Source: Alphaproteobacteria bacterium (GTDB lineage Bacteria > Pseudomonadota > Alphaproteobacteria > Rhizobiales > Aestuariivirgaceae). Taken from it: a stretch of 39,289 nt of DNA. The notes below the pieces were generated by a model, which was given only the letters and a program-made list of their open reading frames with translations, was not told the DNA's origin and ran no database searches. Where the stretch lies: positions 1 to 39,289 of the forward strand of contig JAGWTZ010000030.1 in assembly GCA_028868695.1 (NCBI GenBank), written 5' to 3'. Below are positions 35,872-39,289 of this stretch, one piece after another (positions within the stretch are counted from its first letter, which is position 1; each line of letters starts with the position of its first letter). Position numbers and translations under genes: made by a program.

Positions 35872-36666
35872 TCAATCGTTGCCGGTCACGGCTTCGCTGT
35901 CCGTGCGTGTGGCGGTGAGATAGAGAACCAGGCCAGAAATAATGGTGAGGAAGATGACGCTCGTGGCAACCGTGCCGAGACCAAAACCCCCTGCAATATT
36001 GGGCTTGGCCAGAAGATCACCAACCGAAGCCCCGAAGGGGCGCGTCAACACATAGGCAATCCAGAAGCATGCGACCGCGTTTTGATTAAAGAGGTAATAG
36101 GCAGCGGCGGTGAGCAGAATGAGAAGAAGGAACAGATTGGCGGCCCAGAGATAGCCAAGGTCAAAGCCTTCCGCGACCAGATCACCGGCCGAAGTGCCAA
36201 GTGCAAAGGTAAACAGAATGGCCGCCCAGTAGAAGCCTTCACGGCGCGTGGTGACGATGCTGTGGATGGAGAGCGTACCCTCAACCTTGTACCAAGTGGC
36301 AAAGACCAGCGCCAATATGGCTGAGAAGACAATAGTCGTTGTTTTCAAACTGATGCCAAACCCGTCGACGAGGTTGTCGGAGATGAGCGTACCCACCACA
36401 CTGATGAGAACAACAGTCATCCAATAGAGGGCCGGAACATAGGTCTTGGCCCGCATCTGCAGCGCCAGAAAAACGATGAAGACGCCAGTCATGATCCAGG
36501 AGGTAATGGAGAGACCAAGACCCAGTCTGGTGGCCAGCAGATCTGCCCCCGTCTCACCCACTGTGGTGGACATGATCTTGATCATCCAAAACGCCGCCGT
36601 TACGAGCGGCACTTTGCTCCAGAGGCGTTGGGCATAGTCTTCCTGGGGCAAGGCAAGTTCTGTCAT
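35872..36666 (-). CDS. DUF347-repeat integral membrane protein (COG4705-like)
   Basis: The 264-residue protein has four repeated units, each with a pair of spans and a Gly/Thr-x-x-x-Asp signature: TTVGETGADLLA, GTLISDNLVDGF, GTSAGDLVAEGF and GASVGDLLAK. The first unit has the family opening KVPLVTAAFWMIKIMSTT. These are DUF347 repeats; the cellular function is not established. The ATG has a GGGAGA site upstream. It follows the sensor-kinase stop by 53 bp, and a direct-repeat candidate regulator site lies in that gap. It could be a target of the adjacent two-component system. Confidence 0.85.
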   Translation of the reverse strand: MTELALPQEDYAQRLWSKVPLVTAAFWMIKIMSTTVGETGADLLATRLGLGLSITSWIMTGVFIVFLALQMRAKTYVPALYWMTVVLISVVGTLISDNLVDGFGISLKTTTIVFSAILALVFATWYKVEGTLSIHSIVTTRREGFYWAAILFTFALGTSAGDLVAEGFDLGYLWAANLFLLLILLTAAAYYLFNQNAVACFWIAYVLTRPFGASVGDLLAKPNIAGGFGLGTVATSVIFLTIISGLVLYLTATRTDSEAVTGND

Positions 36667-36707
36667 GTGAGTCTCCCGAGTTGCAGCCTTGCAAATGCCA
36701 CAGCAGA

Positions 36708-36724
36708 CTTAGGACAGACTTAGG
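36708..36724. promoter_or_regulatory. Direct repeat CTTAGG-N5-CTTAGG, candidate OmpR-type regulator box
   Basis: CTTAGG occurs at 36708-36713 and again at 36719-36724, an 11-bp period. The longer repeat CAGACTTAGG is present twice. An 11-bp tandem arrangement is what OmpR/PmrA-type dimers bind; the PmrA box has the form YTTAAK-N5-YTTAAK. It overlaps the sensor-kinase stop and lies about 42 bp upstream of the DUF347 start. A promoter under control of the adjacent regulator is inferred. Confidence 0.5.
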
Positions 36725-38033
36725 TCATCGCCGTCTTACCAGAAATTATGGCTTCAAGGCCCGGGAACGCGTTTCGGTTGTTCAGTGAAATTGCCCAGCC
36801 ATGCCTCTCACATATGGATTTCGCTATCGAAAGGCCAAGGCCTGTCCCTGGCGAGGTGTGAGGCTCGGCCCGGTAAAAGCGGTCAAAAACCAGGGGCAGT
36901 TTGTCAGGAGCAATTCCTGGCCCGCCATCCAGGACTTTGATTTCAAAACTCTCCGAAGTGACATTAGCAGCCATGTGAACTGTGCTGTGCGCCGGTGAAT
37001 AGCGAATGGCATTGTCCAAGAGAATTTCGCATATTTGTGAAAGATCGTCAGCTGGCAGAAGCGGATCGATTTTAGACGAAAACCCCACCTGAAGTTTGAT
37101 CTTCTTTTGTTGCGCCTGTGGTTCTATGGCCGCCACACCATTGGCAAGAAGGATTGAAAGGCGTTTCGACTTAAGATTTGCTGGGGTAAGATTCGCGTCG
37201 TGACGCGCCAATTGTAAAAGACGGTTTACGAGATGGGCGGCGCGCTTAGAGCCGCCTTCGAGGGCCGCCAACCGCGTCCGCTGTTCTTTTGTTGTCAACA
37301 CTGACTTCAGATTGCTGATCTGTATTGAAAGTGCCGTCAGTGGCGTACGCAACTCATGCGCCGCATCGGAAACAAAGCGCTTGTGCTTCTCAGCCTGGGC
37401 CTGAACCTGCACGACATAGGCATTAATGCTTTCGACAAAAGGCATGATCTCAGACGGAACCGATGACGGCGCTATAGGTGAGCGATTGCCGGCACCGCCC
37501 GTTGTAACTTGTTCGGCAGCCCGATCGAGACTGCGCAAAATTCGGTCAATGAGTAAGCTTAAGAGCAGCCAGGATAGCGGGATGATGAAAGCAATTGGTA
37601 TGGCAATCTGGAGTGCGGCAGTAGAGGCCTGTTCGTTTCTTTCATCCAGTGGCAAGCTCACCCGAATGGTCTGTGAGGGGCCAATGAGGCTATAGCTACG
37701 CCAACTGACAAGGCCGAGATTGGGACTTGAATAGCCTTGTTCATTCGGCGCTGCAGCCGAAGCGGTCTTATCGGTCGTTCTGACAAGTTGTCCTTGTGCA
37801 TTCCAAACCTGGATCAGAAAGATGTTGTCAGGATCGGGCATGCCAAATTGGACCGGAGATGGGTTGGCCACAGTCTCGTTTTGCAGAAACTGGGCTATTT
37901 GCCTGATTTCGATGTCAAATGAAGTTTGGGCCTCGTCTTTGACATATTCGTAAGTGACCAAAGCAGAAAGTGTGCCCACGCCAAACAGCAACAAGGCCAT
38001 CCAAAACAAAATTGCGCGGCGCAAGGATTTCAT
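36720..38033 (-). CDS. Sensor histidine kinase (QseC/PmrB-like)
   Basis: This 437-residue inner-membrane kinase has spans at about 8-28 and 142-163 flanking a periplasmic sensor of about 110 residues. An H-box follows (VSDAAHELRTPLTALSIQI, phospho-accepting His226). The N-box ILLDNAIRYSP and the G-boxes DGGPGIAPDKLPLVFDRFY and GTGLGLSIAKSICERHGW complete the ATP-binding domain. The ATG at 38033 overlaps the response-regulator stop by ATGA, so an upstream in-frame start is not needed. It should phosphorylate the adjacent OmpR-type regulator. The signal is unknown. Confidence 0.92.
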   Translation of the reverse strand: MKSLRRAILFWMALLLFGVGTLSALVTYEYVKDEAQTSFDIEIRQIAQFLQNETVANPSPVQFGMPDPDNIFLIQVWNAQGQLVRTTDKTASAAAPNEQGYSSPNLGLVSWRSYSLIGPSQTIRVSLPLDERNEQASTAALQIAIPIAFIIPLSWLLLSLLIDRILRSLDRAAEQVTTGGAGNRSPIAPSSVPSEIMPFVESINAYVVQVQAQAEKHKRFVSDAAHELRTPLTALSIQISNLKSVLTTKEQRTRLAALEGGSKRAAHLVNRLLQLARHDANLTPANLKSKRLSILLANGVAAIEPQAQQKKIKLQVGFSSKIDPLLPADDLSQICEILLDNAIRYSPAHSTVHMAANVTSESFEIKVLDGGPGIAPDKLPLVFDRFYRAEPHTSPGTGLGLSIAKSICERHGWAISLNNRNAFPGLEAIISGKTAMT

Positions 38034-38695
38034 GGAGGCGGTATCTCCACTTTCCACCCGACTCCCCTTACATTGGTGATGATGTCCCGACCAAGGCGCT
38101 TGCGAACGTAGTGGATCAATACTTCTACCGCATTGCTGGCAACTTCTTGATTCCAGCCATAGATGCGATCTTCAAGTCGCTCCTTGGACCAGATTTTGCC
38201 CGGGGTCTCGACGAGCGCATGCAACAACGAAAATGCCTTAGGTGGCAGAACTTGGCTTGCACCCCGGAAAGAAGCGAGATGACTTTCAAGATCAAGCTCA
38301 ATCTCACCGCAGATCAAACGGGAAGACGCTTGTCCCGCGCGCCGCCGCACAACGGCGCGCAGACGGGAAATAAGCTCTCGCGTGTCGAATGGCTTCACGA
38401 GGTAGTCGTCTGCACCCTCGTCAAGACCTTCAAGGCGGCTTTCGACACCAACTTTGGCGGAAATGATTATGACAGGAAGCTGCGCCTGCTTCGCACGCAG
38501 CCTCTTCAACAGATCCATTCCCGAAAGGCCGGGCAACATCAAATCTAAAAGTGCGACCGCATAGCCAGCACTTTCTATGATCATCTCGGCATCCGAACCT
38601 GTTTTCACCCAATCAAGTGAAATTCCAGCGTCCTTCATCGCAAGAACGAGAGCCTGACCGATCATCTCATCATCTTCCACGAGCAGCGCGCGCAT
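38030..38695 (-). CDS. OmpR-family response regulator
   Basis: The product has 221 residues. The receiver domain has acidic residues in LLVEDDE, phospho-acceptor Asp51 in ALLDLMLPGLSG, and the conserved Lys in DDYLVKPFD. The C-terminal winged helix is seen in FSLLHALVETPGKIWSKE and ends VLIHYVRKRLGRDIITNVRG. The ATG at 38695 begins right at the receiver core; a TTG at 38731 would add 12 residues without support. It is co-transcribed with the kinase. Likely targets are its own promoter and the cluster downstream. Confidence 0.92.
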   Translation of the reverse strand: MRALLVEDDEMIGQALVLAMKDAGISLDWVKTGSDAEMIIESAGYAVALLDLMLPGLSGMDLLKRLRAKQAQLPVIIISAKVGVESRLEGLDEGADDYLVKPFDTRELISRLRAVVRRRAGQASSRLICGEIELDLESHLASFRGASQVLPPKAFSLLHALVETPGKIWSKERLEDRIYGWNQEVASNAVEVLIHYVRKRLGRDIITNVRGVGWKVEIPPP

Positions 38696-38899
38696 GGGAG
38701 ACGCACATACAAGATTTTCCAAGAATTTCAAACCTGCAGGCCGATGCGGTCTGCGGACTGATGATTACGAGTTTAGGAAACTGGCACCCAGTATCTGTGA
38801 AATCGCTCTCAAAAAATCATTCAGTTTACTTCGATGTAAGAATTTGGAAAACAGAAAGGAACCAGATTTCTGTCAAACCGATCTCGTAAGGGAAGGCAG
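38696..38899. promoter_or_regulatory. Divergent promoter region between two response-regulator genes
   Basis: This AT-richer 204-bp gap separates two divergent OmpR-type regulator genes and must contain promoters for both. A ribosome site AAGGGAAGG precedes the plus-strand ATG. I noted TTAC-N6-GTAA at about 38826-38840 but no repeat matching the CTTAGG box. No confident -35/-10 pair was assigned. Confidence 0.45.
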
Positions 38900-39289
38900 A
38901 TGAAGATCCTTTTGATTGAAGACGACACTCGCATGGCAGACTTTGTCATACGTGGTTTGCGTGAAGCCGGGCATGTCGTCGACCATTTAATATCAGGCAA
39001 GGACGGGCTCTTTGCTGCGGCGACTGAGGCTTATGATATTCTGATCATCGATCGCATGCTTCCGGGTATGGACGGGATCAACATCGTCAGAATGTTGCGC
39101 CAGACCGATAACAAGGCGCCCATAATGTTCTTGACTACTTTGGGTGAAACCAACAACAGGGTTGAAGGCCTTGAAGCCGGGGCCGATGACTACCTGGTCA
39201 AACCTTTTGCTTTTGCGGAATTGCTGGCAAGGCTTAATGCCTTGTTTCGCCGTCCTCCGATTGTGGAACGCAAAACAGTCTTGAAAGTC
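38900..39289 (+). CDS. OmpR-family response regulator, N-terminal part (cut by window edge)
   Basis: The first 130 codons are present: a complete receiver domain with ILLIEDDTRM, phospho-acceptor Asp51 in LIIDRMLPGMDG, a switch Thr in MFLTTLGE, and the conserved Lys in ADDYLVKPFAF. The DNA-binding domain lies beyond the right edge. The wording GLEAGADDYLVKPF is typical of CusR/QseB/TctD-type regulators. The ATG at 38900 has a good ribosome site (AAGGGAAGG). It is divergent from, and clearly different in sequence from, the regulator at 38030-38695. A kinase gene probably follows outside the window. Confidence 0.9.
   Translation, partial: MKILLIEDDTRMADFVIRGLREAGHVVDHLISGKDGLFAAATEAYDILIIDRMLPGMDGINIVRMLRQTDNKAPIMFLTTLGETNNRVEGLEAGADDYLVKPFAFAELLARLNALFRRPPIVERKTVLKV

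Overview
The window looks like a chromosomal stretch from an alphaproteobacterium, probably in or near the Rhizobiales/Hyphomicrobiales. The basis is a GC-rich coding style with strong third-position bias, dense operons with ATGA-type stop/start overlaps, many ABC uptake systems, and a pairing of MelA with an oligopeptide-type transporter like the rhizobial agp alpha-galactoside system. No transposase, rRNA gene or CRISPR array is visible.

Region 1 (1-10208) is an alpha-galactoside module. A divergently transcribed MelR-like AraC regulator (+) faces a minus-strand operon. That operon reads: family-5 solute-binding protein, DppB-type permease, DppC-type permease, fused double ATPase, MelA (GH4), a flavin-dependent tryptophan-halogenase-type protein, and a second GH4 enzyme that runs off the left edge. 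The halogenase between two GH4 genes is the most unexpected content. A D-serine dehydratase/D-threonine aldolase-type PLP enzyme (10262-11401, +) follows the regulator.

Region 2 (11423-20479) is a polyamine module on the minus strand: acetylpolyamine deacetylase, N-carbamoylputrescine amidase (AguB), PotA, PotB, PotC and PotD, then a terminator hairpin and, 21 nt beyond it, a NylB-like serine amidohydrolase. It reads as uptake plus unmasking of modified polyamines. A YtcJ-type amidohydrolase is divergent from it.

Region 3 (20661-27766, +) is a beta-fructoside/sucrose operon: LacI-type repressor with a near-perfect palindromic operator over its own start, family-1 solute-binding protein, two MalF/MalG-type permeases, a GH32 hydrolase and a UgpC/MsmK-type ATPase. 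In all three ABC operons a strong stem-loop lies just downstream of the solute-binding-protein gene.

Region 4 (27767-39289) has a different character and, by eye, lower GC in much of it. It opens with a remnant of tRNA-Val(GAC) on the minus strand, sharply conserved from the anticodon loop to CCA, with a tandem 10-bp repeat nearby. This could be an integration (att) half-site or a tRNA that lost its D-arm. Next come an exported type I phosphodiesterase/alkaline-phosphatase-superfamily protein and a DUF2127 membrane protein (+). A long minus-strand cluster follows: OmpR-type regulator, sensor kinase, DUF347-repeat membrane protein, two exported proteins of unknown function, two different LolD/MacB-type ATPases and one double FtsX-type permease. 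A direct repeat CTTAGG-N5-CTTAGG lies between the kinase and the DUF347 gene and could be the binding site of the co-encoded regulator. A second, divergent OmpR-type regulator is cut off by the right edge.
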